DNA of 64,000 nt from Alopecurus myosuroides (Eukaryota; Streptophyta; Magnoliopsida; Poales; Poaceae): positions 80,350,392 through 80,414,391 of the forward strand of contig CM054058.1 of NCBI GenBank assembly GCA_028641055.1, written 5' to 3'. The notes below the pieces were generated by a model. It searched no databases, was not told where the DNA came from, and was given only the letters and a program-made list of their open reading frames with translations. The position numbers and the translations under genes were made by a program. Positions within the stretch are counted from its first letter, which is position 1. Each line of letters starts with the position of its first letter. Shown here piece after piece: positions 9,600 to 22,460 of the stretch.

Positions 9600-11182
9600 T
9601 GAGTAATGGCGGAAAGAAAGAGGCGGGAAACGATGGAAAGCGCGGAAAGAAATAAGGCAGGAACGTTGTGGCGTGGGAAGCAATAAGGCGGGAACGCGGT
9701 GGCGTGGTAAAAAATATGGCGGGAAGAAACAAACCTTCAGTCTCGGTTCAAAAGGCGTGCGTTGAAGGTTACGAACCGGAACTAAAGGGGATTATGAATT
9801 GCGAACATTCAAAACAATATTGAAAAGACAATTCAAATAGTAGTTATGCAATTTGAAACAGTTTTCATATTGAAAGTTTTTCCATATTCAAAACAATTCA
9901 AAAACTAGGTATTTTTAAAGATGTGAAAATTAAAAAAATTGTTAGTAGTTTGAATAGTTAGAACAATTATATTTGAACATTGAAAATATATATGAATTAG
10001 TTATGCAATTTGAAACACTTTTCATATTGAAAGTTTTTCCAAATTCAAAATAATTCAAAAACTAGGTATTTTTAAATGTATTCGATGTTTATAGGAGGTT
10101 TGGAAAAAACGGGCAGAAACAGTTGAAAATTTTGAAAACACTTTTAAAAATAGGGCATCCCTCCTGGTTTATGCAAACAACCAGGACGAATGCTCCCCCT
10201 TCGTGCGCTCCACGTGGCCCACCTCTGCGCGCTCCACGGAAAAAAGGGCATCCGTCCCGGTTGGTGGCATCAACCGAGATAAATGACCCATTCTTCCAGT
10301 TGATGCCACCAACTGGGACAGATGCCCTCTAATACTTAGCAAATCGTCTCCTTACTTCCCCAAATCTCGCTAAGGACTTTGCGCGCGGAGAACACATCGA
10401 TGCCGCCAGGCTGCCCGCCGTCGTCCTCACCCGGCTGCCATCCGCTCCTACCGTCGCCCCTACACTCCACGCTCGAGCCGCCTTCGGTAAGCCTCCGCTC
10501 CCCTTTTTGCTTCCCCTCCTGGGGCCCCTCCCGGCCTCCGTCGTCGCCCGTGCTCGTCGATGTCTCTCTAGCCTCGTTGGATACTCCCAGCCATCGCTCC
10601 AGCCTCGCTGGATACTCCCCGTCGTGTCCAGGGCCTCTCTACATACTCCCCGTTGGCGAAATCGGCCACTAGGGCCTTGCTGGATGCCTCCCGCCGACGG
10701 CTGATGTCACGATGATGCAGCGCGCGGTCTCCCCGCACTTGCGTGGCGCCTACGTGGCCACGGGCCCCGCGGGTCATCCCCTGTGGCTGGCTGCGCCTGG
10801 GTGAAAAATAGTTAACCATTTTTTGTTTTGAGAAAAAGAGTAAAACTGAAACAGAATCATTTCATTATTTGTAAAATCCGTATAAAATCGAAAAACGAAC
10901 CAAATTTGATGATTCGAATTTCTGTGTGTAGATATCAAAGAAATCTATCCACTAGTACTCTTTTTACATATGGTTTCACATATAAGTTTTGCACTTATTA
11001 ATTAATTTCAGAAATAACTTATTAAAACTCAAACTTTAAGAATTTATAACTTGAGTTCTGTAAATCCATTATGACTGTTCAAGGTGTCAAAATGTTTGTC
11101 TTAACAAACTCTATAGATCCATATTTTATTTTATAGAATTTTACATAATTTTAGAGAACTTTAGATAATTCGGAAATGTGGA
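9600..11182. other. CACTA interior: AT-rich spacer and hairpins
   Basis: 9720-10130 holds AT-rich sequence with a duplicated block: GTTATGCAATTTGAAACA recurs about 9843 and 9999. Positions 10150-10192 and 10245-10333 form hairpins from inverted CCGGTTGGTGGCATCAAC-like arms, resembling internal copies of the subterminal repeats. 10380-10800 is GC-rich and leader-like, without a convincing frame. 10801-11182 is AT-rich with nothing I recognise. Confidence 0.5.
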
Positions 11183-11574
11183 GTTACCCCCCGGGGGCAA
11201 TACCACCCTTCTCACCGTGGTTAGATCATCTTGGAGATTTGGACCACATGAACAGTTCACTTGTTGTCTGCTATGAACCAGAGTGATTAGGGACTGATAC
11301 AAACACTGCTAATAGTCCGCGCATTCGTGTCCTGCCAGTCTTGGACCACATGTACAATTTATTAAATATGCACTCTCCACTCACATTGTCCGGAATGGTA
11401 AGAAAAATTTGACAATGTCAACGCTGTATGCACATGTTTACATACTACTAGGTGAGTTGGTGAGGGTTACGAAGCTAATTATGTAGGTCTTGCCAGATAC
11501 ATGACATCATAGTACGCATCACGAGGCGACCATCGGACGACAAAAAGTGGGGTGGTATTGCCCCCGGGGGTAAC
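11183..11574. mobile_element. Probable MITE with 25-bp terminal inverted repeats
   Basis: The left end GTTACCCCCCGGGGGCAATA and the reverse complement of the right end GTTACCCCCGGGGGCAATAC match for about 25 bp with one indel. The 392-bp interior has no ORF. The 9-bp flanks (AAATGTGGA and AAATCCACA) are only partly alike, so a Mutator-type TSD is possible but not established. Confidence 0.6.
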
Positions 11575-12028
11575 AAATCCACACTCTTAGATAATTTTAG
11601 AGAATTACGTGTATAGAGAATTTTTATTAGGATATTTAGATAATTTTTCTTAGGATCTATATTTAGATAATTTTTCTTATGATGATTAGATAATTTTTAA
11701 GAAAAACTGCTAAGTCATTTTTCTGCTAAAACCAGTGAAAAGTTGGGGTTGCAAATAAATACCAAATCAATTCCAAATTGATAATTTCAAATGGTAGATT
11801 AAAGATTGAAGTATCTACATTCATGTTCCCATTTTTTTTAATATTTTCTAAGATTTACGAGGCTAGGAAAATAGATGCTCAAAAAGACATGAAATATTAA
11901 GAGAGAAAATTACAACAGGTGCACTAGTTGATAAGTTTTATTTAAGATTTGTGCATTGCCAGGAACTTGCAATTTTGTTTAATTTTTGTGCATTGACAAT
12001 AACTTGAAATTTTTTATTTGCAAGAAGT
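11575..12028. other. AT-rich CACTA interior, no gene seen
   Basis: Noncoding sequence between the MITE and the Ulp1-type ORF. It includes several GATAATTTTTCTTAGGAT-like repeats around 11630-11700. It probably contains the ORF's upstream region, but no promoter could be picked with confidence. Confidence 0.4.
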
Positions 12029-15000
12029 ATGGAACCAAGAGACGAAGATGAGGAAAACATGCTCGCGGGTTTTACCTACGGTCCCGAGGGAGACCCCAAT
12101 GTCACCCAGTGGATGAATAATTCTGGTGAGGGAGATCCGGAGCTCGCCCGAAGAGACGGCTCCGGTGAGGGAGATCCGGAGCTCGCCCGAAGAGACGGCT
12201 CCAGTGAGGGAGATTCGGAGCTCGCCTGAAGAGACGGCTCCGGTGAGGAGGATGCGGAGCTCGCCCGAAGAGACAACTTCGTCGAGGGAGGAGTCTACAA
12301 CAAAGGCGAGGGAGATGATGAGGAAGAAGCCGGTGGCTCGGGTGGAGCCTTAGAAATTACAAACACCAGCGAGGTATATATATATATGTGTTAGTTAATT
12401 AATGAAGCATTTGTTGCCTATATACATGTACTAACACTCTTTCTTTTTTAGCCATCAGGATCTAGCAAATCCTCCGAAAACAAGACTAAACGAGGCGCAA
12501 CCAAGAAGTTGAAAGAGACTGAAAGGTACAGGATAGAAAAGATCGCTGTAGACATCGCATCTGAGCTTCCCATTGATATTGCTAAAAAAATTGTAGATAA
12601 ATGCGGATTGCTTGTTATGGACCACATCCCGATCACTGTTCAACAGTGGAATGAGCCAAAAGATCCGGATAGAGAAGGAATTTCATATGTCAGCAACTTA
12701 GCCCAAGAACATCTTTTTAAAAAAGATCATGGCTAATTTCACCCTACCAACGTTGGAGGTGGATCAGAATGAGGTGGATGAGAATGAGGAGGATTCTACC
12801 CTAGATCAAAAGAAAATTGACTTAGTGAAAAAGGTAAAGGCATGGACTCTTAGGAAGATGGCCCAACAATTCAGTTACTGGAAGAAAAGATTGCACCTTG
12901 ACTTTATCAAGAAAGATAAGACTCCGGATTTCACTGGAGCGTATGAGAAGATAAAAGCCTTATGGGCAGATTTTGTGAAGTACAAACAGTCGGAGGATGG
13001 TCTGATAAGGTCCGCAACAAATAAGAAAAACGCCGCTAAAAAGATATATCACCATACTATGGGGAAAGCTGGCTACAAGGGTAGCATGCCTAAGTGGGAT
13101 AAACTTGAGAACGAACTTCTTGTGAAGGGGATCACTCCAGATCCATTCATGTGGGCCGAGCGGGCAAGGTCTTGGTTTTACGGGCATGGGGCATGTTGGA
13201 GTCAGAAGAGAACTGCATTTATAATTGAAGATATGAAGAAAATCCTCTACCCATCGAAGATCTTAGAACTGCAATAAAGAATATTAAAGAGGGGAGGTTC
13301 AAGCCACATAGAGAGAATGATGAGCTCACACGCTCCCTTAAGAATAAGGAACACACATGACATACACGAACCACACCAGGCAGCGTTCCGTGGAAATATG
13401 GGTTTGCCGAGGAGAGTAAGAAATATCCTGATAGAAGTCGTCAGAGGATAAAGGCATTGGAGGCAGCTGAAGCAGTGAGTTAGGTAGACTGGAGGCGTAA
13501 CCTTGAAGAACCAGTAAAGCGCATGCAGGAGATAGCACTGCGACAGTAGGAGCAAATTGACAGACTTAGCCAGCAGCAAGGTACTACCAGCCTACCAAAC
13601 GTGGTAGAAGTTGCATTCGATACTACCGGCGCCGCACAATCTAATCGTAAAAGCAGTGTTGCTTCCACGTAGCTCCAGGGTGATGATGCACCTGGTGGAT
13701 GATATCACGGAGATGACACCGTGTGAGCTGCAGGCGAAATTCGTCAACAACATAACCATTAAGGCGGCGGTCGGCTATGTCTTACCAATTGACACTAAAC
13801 CAACTCACCGTAGTATTCCGGTTCCACGGGGCTACGCTATTGTCGGAGTGGATGAAGTTGTGAACGGATTCAAGCGGGTGAAGCTTGAATTCCGTGAAGG
13901 TGAAGACGGGGAGGTGACTGAACTCGGAAACGCCAAGAAGTTGACCGTTCTATCAGTAAAGGAACACATCGTGCTTCCAAATTGGACGCTAAGGACATCG
14001 ACTCCTCACCAGTCTCCAGCGCAACCTTTGTATTCGCCGTCTCCGCCGCGCATGCCATCTCGAGCGCGGTCGTCTACGACGCCGTCTCATCCGTCTCCGC
14101 TCACTAAGTCTCAGGGCAGCTAAAAGCGAAGGAGTAGTACCGCATCTCTGGGGTGTCGTCACAAATCACCGAAACATCAACCGTCGCCCCTCCCAAAAGT
14201 ACCAAAGGATCTACCCAAGTTACCTTACGACTAAACTCCAGAGGGAGATCGCAAAGGAAGAATACGAGGTGTGGAAATCTAAGCCGAAGGCGCCAAAAAA
14301 GCCATATTTCCCCAACACCGATAAAGACATAGAACGAGCATGGAAAATGGTGAAGACACTTCATCAACCCGAGCCGAGGCTGTCATCAGACTATGACTGT
14401 TTTATTCTGAAGTCACACCACGAAAAAGGTGGGTCTAAGAGTATTAGCACAAGCGGGAAAAGTGGAAAATCAGTTTCCCAGCTCGGACAACAGGAAAAAC
14501 AATCCATCTTCCTGCTCAAAGTGTTTTCTAATACCGAGGTGGGGCCGAGCACCGGTGCGGGCAGGAAAATTGATCCAGAATTTATTGCAATGTACGAACG
14601 AGGGCCGTTGCTGTGGGTATTTCCATTTCTCAGTATGTCCAAACCTTAGACTACTTCCCCTCTTCATATTGTCAATACATATACCGGCACGGGAATAATC
14701 TCGTCAGACCCGAGGAGGAAAAGAATCTACCAACAAAAATGCGAAGAATGCATAGTTGGTACATGCCAGCCTCTCGGGAATCTCACGACTGGATAGTGTT
14801 GGGAGTTAGAGACGAGCATTACGGGTATGGAGATGCATTGGTTCTTATTCAATTTGAAGAATTATTTCGGTTATTCCAGCAAAAGGCGCTCGACAAATCT
14901 ATCCTTAGTGCCTATTATCTTTAAGTATTTATTTCTGTAATTAAGTCTCTAGCTAGCTCACCTCGTTCATTGCATTCATATAATATATACAAAATATATT

Positions 15001-15950
15001 ATAATTGTAGATTGACGATTCTCGAATGCAAAAGAGGACAAATCTAAAACATTGGGTTCATTGACCCATATTTTTTTAATCAAAAAAATCTTGAGCTATC
15101 TCGCAAGGATACAGAAGAAAAAATTCTGAAGGCATCAAGGTTTCAAGAACACAAAAGGGAAATACTATTTACTTACAACTTCGAGTGAATATTACTGTCT
15201 TGTACACATTATGTTTTCCTTACTCGATGGTAAGTGTATAATTGATGAGTTATGCGTGCCCATCTTCCACTTTATTCTACTAATCTTTCAAGCTGACAAA
15301 GGAAAAGTATTGGTAATGGACTCGAAACATAAACCCCTCGAGGTCTAGGCCGACATGCAGGAAATGATCCAGCGGTAATTTCAATCTTTATGGTACTATA
15401 TCGAGAACTTTCGTTCATTTTCTGATATCAAGTAATTAATAACTCCTTTTATTCTTTTTCTTTGCCGGACAACGCTTGGAAACAGTTCACAAAAAAAAGG
15501 CTAGGGGTGAATGGAGTACGGAGCCTACATTTGAAATTGTACCAAGTAAGTACTACTAGCTAGATCCGCGCATATTCTTGATTCTAGTTTCGATACCATT
15601 ATAATGCTTGATTTTTTTTTATTAAAACCATGTTCTCATAAAGTGTTTGCAACAGGGAGACGGGAATAACTTATGTGGATACTATGTCTGCGAATTTATT
15701 CGTCAGACGACCTGTGACAAGGCCAGAGATTTAAATAAACTTCATGTACGTCAACCATCAATTTTATCTTGTTACCATCTATTGTCTTTACTTAGTTTCA
15801 ATAATATATATTGACCACTCCTCTTTATATTAGATCGAACGGTTGAGGGACGGTCTTCTACCAAGGGACTGCGTACGAGCAATTCAAAAGGAATTTGCGG
15901 GATTCTTAGATGCATAGGTCCTAAATGAAAAAAAGGAGAATACTATCTCC
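12029..15950 (+). pseudogene. CACTA ORF with C-terminal Ulp1-like cysteine protease, decayed
   Basis: Homologue of the ORF at 53075-56900. Part 1 (12029-12355) is an acidic leader with 13-residue repeats. Part 2 (12455-13270) has CGLLVMDHIPITVQQWNEP and KDKTPDFTGAYEKIKALW, the region often called plant transposase (Ptta/En/Spm). Part 3 (13680-14110) has the ISLGKKK-equivalent region and a Pro/Ser-rich tail. Part 4 (14269-15950) is the Ulp1-like protease: the His region (TTCCAC at 15265-15270), MDS (Asp codon 15319-15321) and LCGYYVCE (catalytic Cys codon 15674-15676). Stops occur throughout (for example TGA in the acidic repeat and TAG after MDSKHKPLEV), and several frameshifts. The product would cleave a SUMO-like or other isopeptide bond if functional; this copy is not. 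Confidence 0.75.
12124..12276 (+). repeat. 39-bp coding tandem repeat (about four copies)
   Basis: The unit begins GGTGAGGGAGATCCGGAGCT and encodes SGEGDPELARRDG. In the third copy CGA has become TGA (a C-to-T change at a CpG), ending the frame. Confidence 0.9.
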
Positions 15951-16390
15951 CTTACAGCATGCTTGGATGAACTTGATTTTGTAATTCAGTTAGCGTTCAT
16001 GTAATATGCTCGACATACTTTGATTTTCTAATATAATTCTTCCTTCTTTGCTATATATACGTATATGTAGTACTATCGAATTGAGTGAAAAACATAAAAT
16101 TAAAAGGAAAACAATAAATAAGAAAAAAAACTCTGCCGCGGCAGAGAGAACGGCTAAAATGATGTCGCGGCAGAGTAGGCATTCATCTCGGTTTGTGTTA
16201 CAAACCGGGATGAATGGTCCTGGCCACCTACCTGCGCTCCCGGCCAGGTGGACTACCCCATTCATCCCGGTTCCTAACACAACCGGGACGAATGGGGTGG
16301 AGGCATTTGTCACGGCTTCCCCATTCCAGTTCGCCAACCAAGACGAATGTCCCTTATGAACCTGGATTGTAGGCTCTGTTTCCACTAGTG

Positions 16391-16690
16391 CTTGAAAACC
16401 TATCATACAAATGGAAGGGTGAGTCCTATCACAAAAAATTCCAATATAAAATGCAAATTCCCAGCTTGGCATCCCTATGGATGTCAGCCACTTCCCTAGA
16501 CCGCCCATGGTTCGGCATCTCGATTACCGGACGAGCATCTTCACAGTTCATTACCTCGAAATTGGAAATGCCCGTGAAGCAATGTGTTGTTTCTAATGGT
16601 AATGCAGTGAACATCCACGCCTTTCCATCCCAACTCTTCCGCACGTATTTAGTTGGGAAACTACCCCCCTGGAAATTTTACTTGAAGGTC
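16391..16690 (-). pseudogene. Unrecognised coding-like fragment next to the CACTA insertion
   Basis: The minus strand from about 16680 to 16429 is open, with non-random composition (for example SFPTKYVRKSWDGKAWMF and TGISNFEVMNCEDARPVIEM), then stops near the CACTA end. I do not recognise the family. It may be one exon of a host gene whose other exons were lost or displaced. It could also be chance. Confidence 0.25.
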
Positions 16691-18890
16691 TGATTCCCAA
16701 TGAACTTTAACAACTACCATTTTGTAAGTCTAGGTTTGATCATGGACATATGAATCATATGTAGGATAGGATAACTACTCAGTGAGAGTAGACAACTTCA
16801 TACATGATCACTTGCTAATATACATGTAAGAAGTTATATACACGCATAATGACAGAAGACAGAGCTATCTAAACTTCGATCAAATAAACAACACATAGGA
16901 ATATGCCGTATGGATTGATTGATGCAGAGGTGAGGGCTTCTCCTTTTCTGAAAAAAAGGAATTTGTATGGGTTAACGATCAGTCTGAGACCTCTAGTATG
17001 CATATATTCACAATCCCATGATCACTTAGTCGTGAACAACATACTCGAGTTGGCATTGAAAATTACATCATCCAATACATGAATACACGTCTTACACAAC
17101 TGGTCACAAAGACTCGGTCGAAAACAACTGCCACGCAGGGCACAAAACACACTAAACACTAGAAGTCTTCAAAAGAAAACTCGTGGTAAGACCTAGGTCA
17201 TGCCTTTACTACCTAAAGATTACTGACTGGGAGACATTCCTAGTTCGCACAGTTGTCAGCGGCACTAACTTCGTCAGGTTTTCCGGAGTGTTCCTCAAAG
17301 CCTAGCCAAGTAAATAGCCAGGTACCAAACAAATATGAGTACATTGGATTGTACTCGCAAGTCACCCCAAATAAAAGCTAAACCATGAAAGTATGCATAT
17401 ATATAGGTGGTAGGAAGGCTGTAAGTAGGGTTCAACTAGCCATGATGAATTGAAGATCCATCATGGTTGATCAAGTTTTAGATTTTCTTGTTGAAGAAGA
17501 TATTTAGTTTCTCTTGTAGATATTGCATGTCCACAAGGTTTTTCTATAGCACTCTAAATAAAAGAAGGTTTTTCTTTCCAAAACTTTTTGGAAGATTACA
17601 TCTTAAAGATCATCATTCTCCGGTACCTCAAAGGTACAATCGTTTTCCTTTCCGAGTACCTCCCAGGTATACTCCAAATCACTTTTCAAGATTTTGAAAA
17701 CATTGACACAATACTAGTTGCATGGCCATTCCACTGTCCATATCCGAGGACTCGGCTCTTCTGAAAAGTTTTACTCTACAGAGGTGTACACATTCAACAA
17801 GATCCAGTACATCCACCGTGAACAACCACGGACTGTCCGCGATAGTATGCGAATATCAGATAACTAGTCCTAACTACCCACTATGCAAGTGCTAGTAAAT
17901 GAATACCTCTTGAACTGAGTTTTTTTTCTCGGCACCGTGTGAGTCAGCCGTATCGATCCGGTTTCCCCTGACAACACACCGCCATGAAGGGAGATCCAAC
18001 TGTTGCAACCGGTGGCAAAATTAATCCCACACTTTGAATGTCCCATTGCTCCTTCCTGGCGACAATTCGGTTCAGGGGACTATAACCCCTATAGCACATC
18101 GGCAAGATTTTAGCTAGACGTCATGCCCATATTGAGGTAATGTGGTAGTACGCATTGGTTGTCTGGCGTAGACTAGTTTATGTGTCATTTTGGAAAACAA
18201 TTTGAAAACATTCCTCCTTCACATGCCTCCCCCGGACAAGGTCTCACCTTTCCTCGGGGTTTTTCCAAAGCTTTTGTCTGCCAAAAACATCAAGTTTAAA
18301 TTTCCACTAAGGGACTTAATTAGATAAAGTGGTCAATTAAAATTGACTAATGGGCTTGTTAACACTAAGATTATATAGTGGCTATACCATATTAGATACA
18401 TAATATAGATACTAGTATAATCCACTTAAGGAAATAGTTTTTGAATCAAACTTTTGTAAAACTTCAGAAGTAAAACATGCATGATAGATAATGATAAGTA
18501 AAAAACAAGCAAGTATTTAGAGTGGATTTCCTTTGTACTGGTCTTGATCTTGAAATAAAGAGTTGCAATAAACCTCTCCGAGAATAATACCAGAGAAATA
18601 ATATAACCAGAGTCTAGGCAATATAATAACAGACAAAACTCTACTAATCAAGCCATGACATCACCCAAAGCATGAAAATAACAAGGATCAACACAAGTAC
18701 TAAAACTAGAAATAGGAAGTGACTATTTAGACATGCATGCATACATAACCATAATAGATCATCAAACAAGGTTTATTTTAACATGATATACTTATAAGAT
18801 AGCATCCATATAACAAGGAAAACAACACCTAGACATGCTAGTAATATCAAAATAACAACCTAAACTATTTATCAATAATAAACAATCAAT
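16691..18890. other. Gene-free stretch
   Basis: No coding frame, RNA gene or terminal repeats that I can support. Composition between 17160 and 18300 resembles noncoding retrotransposon sequence common in cereals, but I cannot assign a family. The rest is AT-rich. Confidence 0.35.
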
Positions 18891-18892
18891 TA

Positions 18893-18973
18893 CTCCCTCC
18901 GTTCCATAATATAAGCCTTTTTAGCAAATTGTTTTAGCTCGCTAAAAAGGGTAACATTTTGGAACGGAGGAAG
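18893..18973. mobile_element. Stowaway MITE (Tc1/mariner type), 81 bp
   Basis: Left end CTCCCTCCGTTCC and right end GGAACGGAGGAAG are the classic Stowaway inverted termini. It is flanked by TA on both sides (18891-18892, 18974-18975), and the interior is itself palindromic around AGCCTTTTTAGC. Confidence 0.95.
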
Positions 18974-18975
18974 TA

Positions 18976-19834
18976 TCAAACATGGTAGAAAACACCCAAA
19001 ACTTTCATTGCATGCCAAATATAATCTAAATCTCATTTAAACATTCAAATTTAGGATAAGGTATTCCTAATCCTAAAGAAGCTCATACAAAAGGATTTAA
19101 CTCAAAAAGCCTTTTAGAAAAAGTTATTAAAATTCATTTGGTGGCTAAATGGTCCTTTACCATTACGCATGTCATTTAAAATAGGAAACTCAAGTGCATG
19201 TGAGGCCAAATGATATAGTTATATATCAGAGAGACCTATCCAAAACAATTAAGCTCGCATCATTTGGATCCCTAGAACAAAAGTTATGCAATGTTCAAGT
19301 TTTCAGATAGGTTTCTTTTGTGAATTTTCTTAGAGTTAACCAGAGGTGCAAAAGTAGATCAGACATTTGCACATGTTGAGGAATACATGCAAGCAAAGAT
19401 AACATGCCAAAATATTAGTAGAACTCATCTAGAAAACACACTAAAGAAATCACTAAAGTTATCACACTAAAGTTATCATACTAACAAAGTAAAAACAACC
19501 ATTAATTCCTAAATGCTAGGAAACAACTACAGGAAAATAAAACCCTAATAAACATAGTTTTTACACACAACTCCTAACATGATAGCGATACACACATAAT
19601 AACAGAGGATACACACCAAACACATGCTAGGAAACACATTTATAAAATCATATCACAACTAGCAAATTGCCCGTGCGTTGCTACGGCATAACATAAGATG
19701 TATTATAGAGCTAATAAAATAGTGGGTCAGTACTAAGCCTCATGGCGACAGGTCTCGCTTCACTCCGTCCGAACTTTCCTTTATCTTTATATGAATTTGG
19801 ATCACCACAAAATAACAAACATATGCTATTGTTG
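18976..19834. other. AT-rich gene-free stretch
   Basis: No ORF or RNA gene supported. Around 19660 the sequence AAATTGCCCGTGCGTTGCTA resembles a motif widespread in grass repeats, probably the edge of an old DNA transposon; I cannot delimit it. Confidence 0.35.
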
Positions 19835-20272
19835 ACTTAATCTATCAAGTATGCCGAATAACATGTGTTGAGCTGAATAAGCATGGTCATGTTAACCACT
19901 TGAATTTGAATATTTATAAGTAAAACCTATTGTTTTGCACATCGATGATGGAAATTAATTCATTGTCTTCCCTAGGGGAAACCATAAATTAAAGAGGCCA
20001 CTGTTTATGAGGACTACAAAGGATATCCATGCAGAGTATGATAAAAAAAAGGTACCTCTATCAATTATACTGAATAAAATGTGTTAACTCGAATAAGCGT
20101 GGTCATGTTAACTACTTGAATTTAAATCTTTATATAGGTAAAACCTAGGAGTATCGTTTTCACATGGATGAAGGAACTTAAATTGTCTTCGCTAAGGAAA
20201 AACATAAATCATAGAGGTCGCCGTTTATGCTAACTACACAGGAAAACCATACATGTTACACGCAATAGCAAA
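19835..20272. repeat. Imperfect tandem duplication, period about 219 bp
   Basis: Shared blocks include AAGCATGGTCATGTTAACCA (19880) against AAGCGTGGTCATGTTAACTA (20095), and CATTGTCTTCCCTAGG against AATTGTCTTCGCTAAG. A further partial relative occurs near 20573-20625 (TATGAATTTGGATCACCATA; compare 19790). No coding capacity. Confidence 0.75.
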
Positions 20273-20274
20273 AC

Positions 20275-20560
20275 AACGATGAAATTAAGCAAGATCGAAC
20301 CAACGGGGACACGAGATTTTAACGTGGAAAACCCTTCCAATGAGGAAGAGAAAAAACCACGGACGACAGCCAGCAATACTTCACTATTTCGGGTGAGGTT
20401 ACAATCGCGCCGGGATTTACAATGTATGGCTTATCCCGTGCGGCGGCTTACAAGAGGTATATAAAGGCGGTCCTGACCTAACTAGGTCGGTAACAGGTAA
20501 TCCAACTCCGACTCGGTAACAACTCGTACCGTACCACTCGTCAGAAGTTCGGCCTTTATC
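20275..20560. mobile_element. LTR-retrotransposon LTR remnant
   Basis: Contains GATTTTAACGTGGAAAACCC, a block I associate with LTRs of grass Copia elements, plus a direct interruption of the surrounding duplicated sequence. No matching partner LTR, PBS or coding region is present, so it is a fragment or solo LTR. Boundaries are approximate. Confidence 0.4.
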
Positions 20561-21136
20561 AGTATATACGAATATGAATTTGGATCACCATAAAATAACA
20601 ATACAGAGTATGGTAAAAAAAAAAACCATGATGAGATATTAGTAGACGTTGAGGTCGATTCATAATTAAACAAAGGATGACCAATGCGGCAACGCGCCTA
20701 CACTAATAGCATGCATGCATTCAGTTTGCCCAAAGTTTATACTACATAACGGGTGAAGGCAGCTGGTGATTCGATTAATCAGCGGTACTGGAGACGATCC
20801 TGGATCTGATCAGTGAGAGGAGACGGGTATTGCTGACCGTACAGCCATATAAATTCGGCTAAGCTGAAGCTATATAGGGTCGCAGTCCAACGCTTCACGA
20901 GGTGCTGCCTTGCCCGCAGACTCGAGACGTACGGGAAGGCAAAGGCTGAGTTGGCCACCTTGCATATACATACCGGAAATCAATCTAGAGTTGGGCATGC
21001 ATGCTTGACTCCTACGGGATTGAAAATCGGCGCCAAAAAGTCACGGGGTCGTCGTCGCCAGGGCAGGCAATCTCACCCGTGAAATAGCGCTCCTCATCTC
21101 GGTAGGAAGCCATCTGGTCGACCTCCAAGACGGGAC
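20561..21136. other. Gene-free stretch before CACTA element
   Basis: No supportable gene. It ends with the first copy of a tandem host repeat (about 21110-21136 plus 24224-24315) into which the next CACTA element inserted. Confidence 0.4.
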
Positions 21137-21501
21137 CACTGGTAGAAAAAAGGCCTTCCATACGCCCCCATTAGTCCACAAACAATACAAACCGTGACTA
21201 AATGCGTTTTAGTCGCGGTTCGCGAGACGACCCGCGACTAAACGTCATGAATGGCAGTTAGGGAAGCGCGCGGAGGGCATTAATTCCGGTTGGCCTGGCC
21301 ACCCGCGACTAAAGGTCCCAACGGCTGGCATCCCGGCCTTTAGTCCCGGTTGGCTTGGCGAAACTGCTCGCCTCCCGCGCGTTTTAATTTCACGAACGAG
21401 AGGCAGAAGGTCATTTGCTACAGTACGTGCGCGCGGCTCTCTGTTCTTCTTCCTCTCTTCTCTTCTTGATCCTCTCTCTTCTTCCTCCACACCCACCACC
21501 C

Positions 21502-22460
21502 ATGGATTCTCCCGTTTGGAACGTTCTCCATGTGCCCACACCATGCGGCAAGAATATCCATGTCCTCTATACCAATATATGCGAGAGGCTCCCCGAAGTT
21601 CTTCGCCGTTTGAGCAATCGCTATGAAGCTGCCGATGAACACCACAAGTTTTTCGGGCTTGATTTAGAGTACACGGCGAATCAACGGGATGTGGCCGTCA
21701 TCCAAATTGCTCACGAGGATACCGTGCTTGTCTTCCAATGGGCAAGGTACGCACACGCGATCTCTCTTGTAGGAAAATTGTGTTGTCATGTTGATAGCAA
21801 TAGTATCACTTGTTGCAATTGTAGAGAGAAAAATTGCATATGGTAGCAATTGTAGAGAGAAAAATTGTGTTGTCATGTTGATAGCAATAGTATCACTTGT
21901 TGCAACAATTGTAGAGAGGAAAATTGCATAGGGTAGCAATTGTAGAGAGGAAAATTGCATAGGGTAGCAATATGACATTTTCTATTTGTTGTTGTTGCAT
22001 AGGAAAATTGTGTTCCATTTTTGTTGTTGCATTGGAAGAATACACGTGTTGCAATAATATCTAACACGTGTTCCATTTTTGTTGTTGCAGTAGTTCAAAG
22101 CAATCTCCAGAACTTGTTGATTTTCTTGTCAACAAAGGGTACGACTTCTGTAGCATTGACATCACAAATGACCGGCAGAATTTGATGCGCACGTTGGGTA
22201 TTGAGATACCTGAAGATCACTACATTGATCTTCAGGACTTGATCCATTTTGATGACCTGTACGGGCACAAGACCGGGATGGCTAGTATGGCAACTGCCTT
22301 CATCCACCCCGACTACAAAACCATGAAGACTTGTTTCCCCTCAAAGAATCACTTTTATTGGGGGAAGAATCCACTTGACCGGATCAATCTCGAGTATGCA
22401 GTAATAGATGCATACGTTGCCTTCGAGTTGTTCCGCATCTACTCTTCGGAGCTCGAGTAG
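21502..22460 (+). CDS. DEDDy 3'-5' exonuclease (RNase D/WRN-exonuclease-like), two exons, CACTA cargo
   Basis: Predicted metal-dependent 3'-5' exonuclease acting on DNA or RNA ends. Exons 21502-21746 and 22091-22460 join through a GT-AG intron that interrupts a Ser codon, giving 204 residues without stops. All DEDDy residues appear present: Asp54 and Glu56 (FFGLDLEYTAN), Asp109 (DITNDRQNLM), and Tyr184 and Asp188 (EYAVIDAYVAFELF). The fold core VAVIQIAHEDTVLVFQW follows the first motif. Length is close to a single exonuclease domain with no helicase, as in the short WRN-exo-like proteins of plants. The ATG at 21502 follows a CT-rich leader with no obvious TATA. It lies wholly inside a CACTA transposon with both ends intact, in sense with the element. 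It could be a captured host gene or a long-term accessory gene; expression is unknown. Confidence 0.85.
21781..22000 (+). repeat. Short tandem repeats in the exonuclease intron
   Basis: GTAGCAATTGTAGAGAG and the longer block TGTTGTCATGTTGATAGCAA recur several times, so the intron has grown by local duplication of about 35-bp and 95-bp units. Confidence 0.8.

Larger units (their letters stand above)
8555..16390 (+). mobile_element. CACTA (En/Spm) transposon, non-autonomous, older copy
   Basis: The element starts CACTAGTAGAAAC and ends GTTTCCACTAGTG, inverted CACTA-type termini. It is flanked by a perfect 3-bp duplication CTT (8552-8554 and 16391-16393). Subterminal regions carry inverted copies of motifs such as CATTCGTCCCGGTT and AACCGGGA, the expected TNPA-type binding repeats. 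Coding content is a decayed Ulp1-type ORF (12029-16000) and an antisense small ORF near the left end. Of the TNP2 transposase only a scrap near 8940 remains, so the element could not move on its own. Length is 7836 bp, including a probable nested MITE. Confidence 0.92.
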
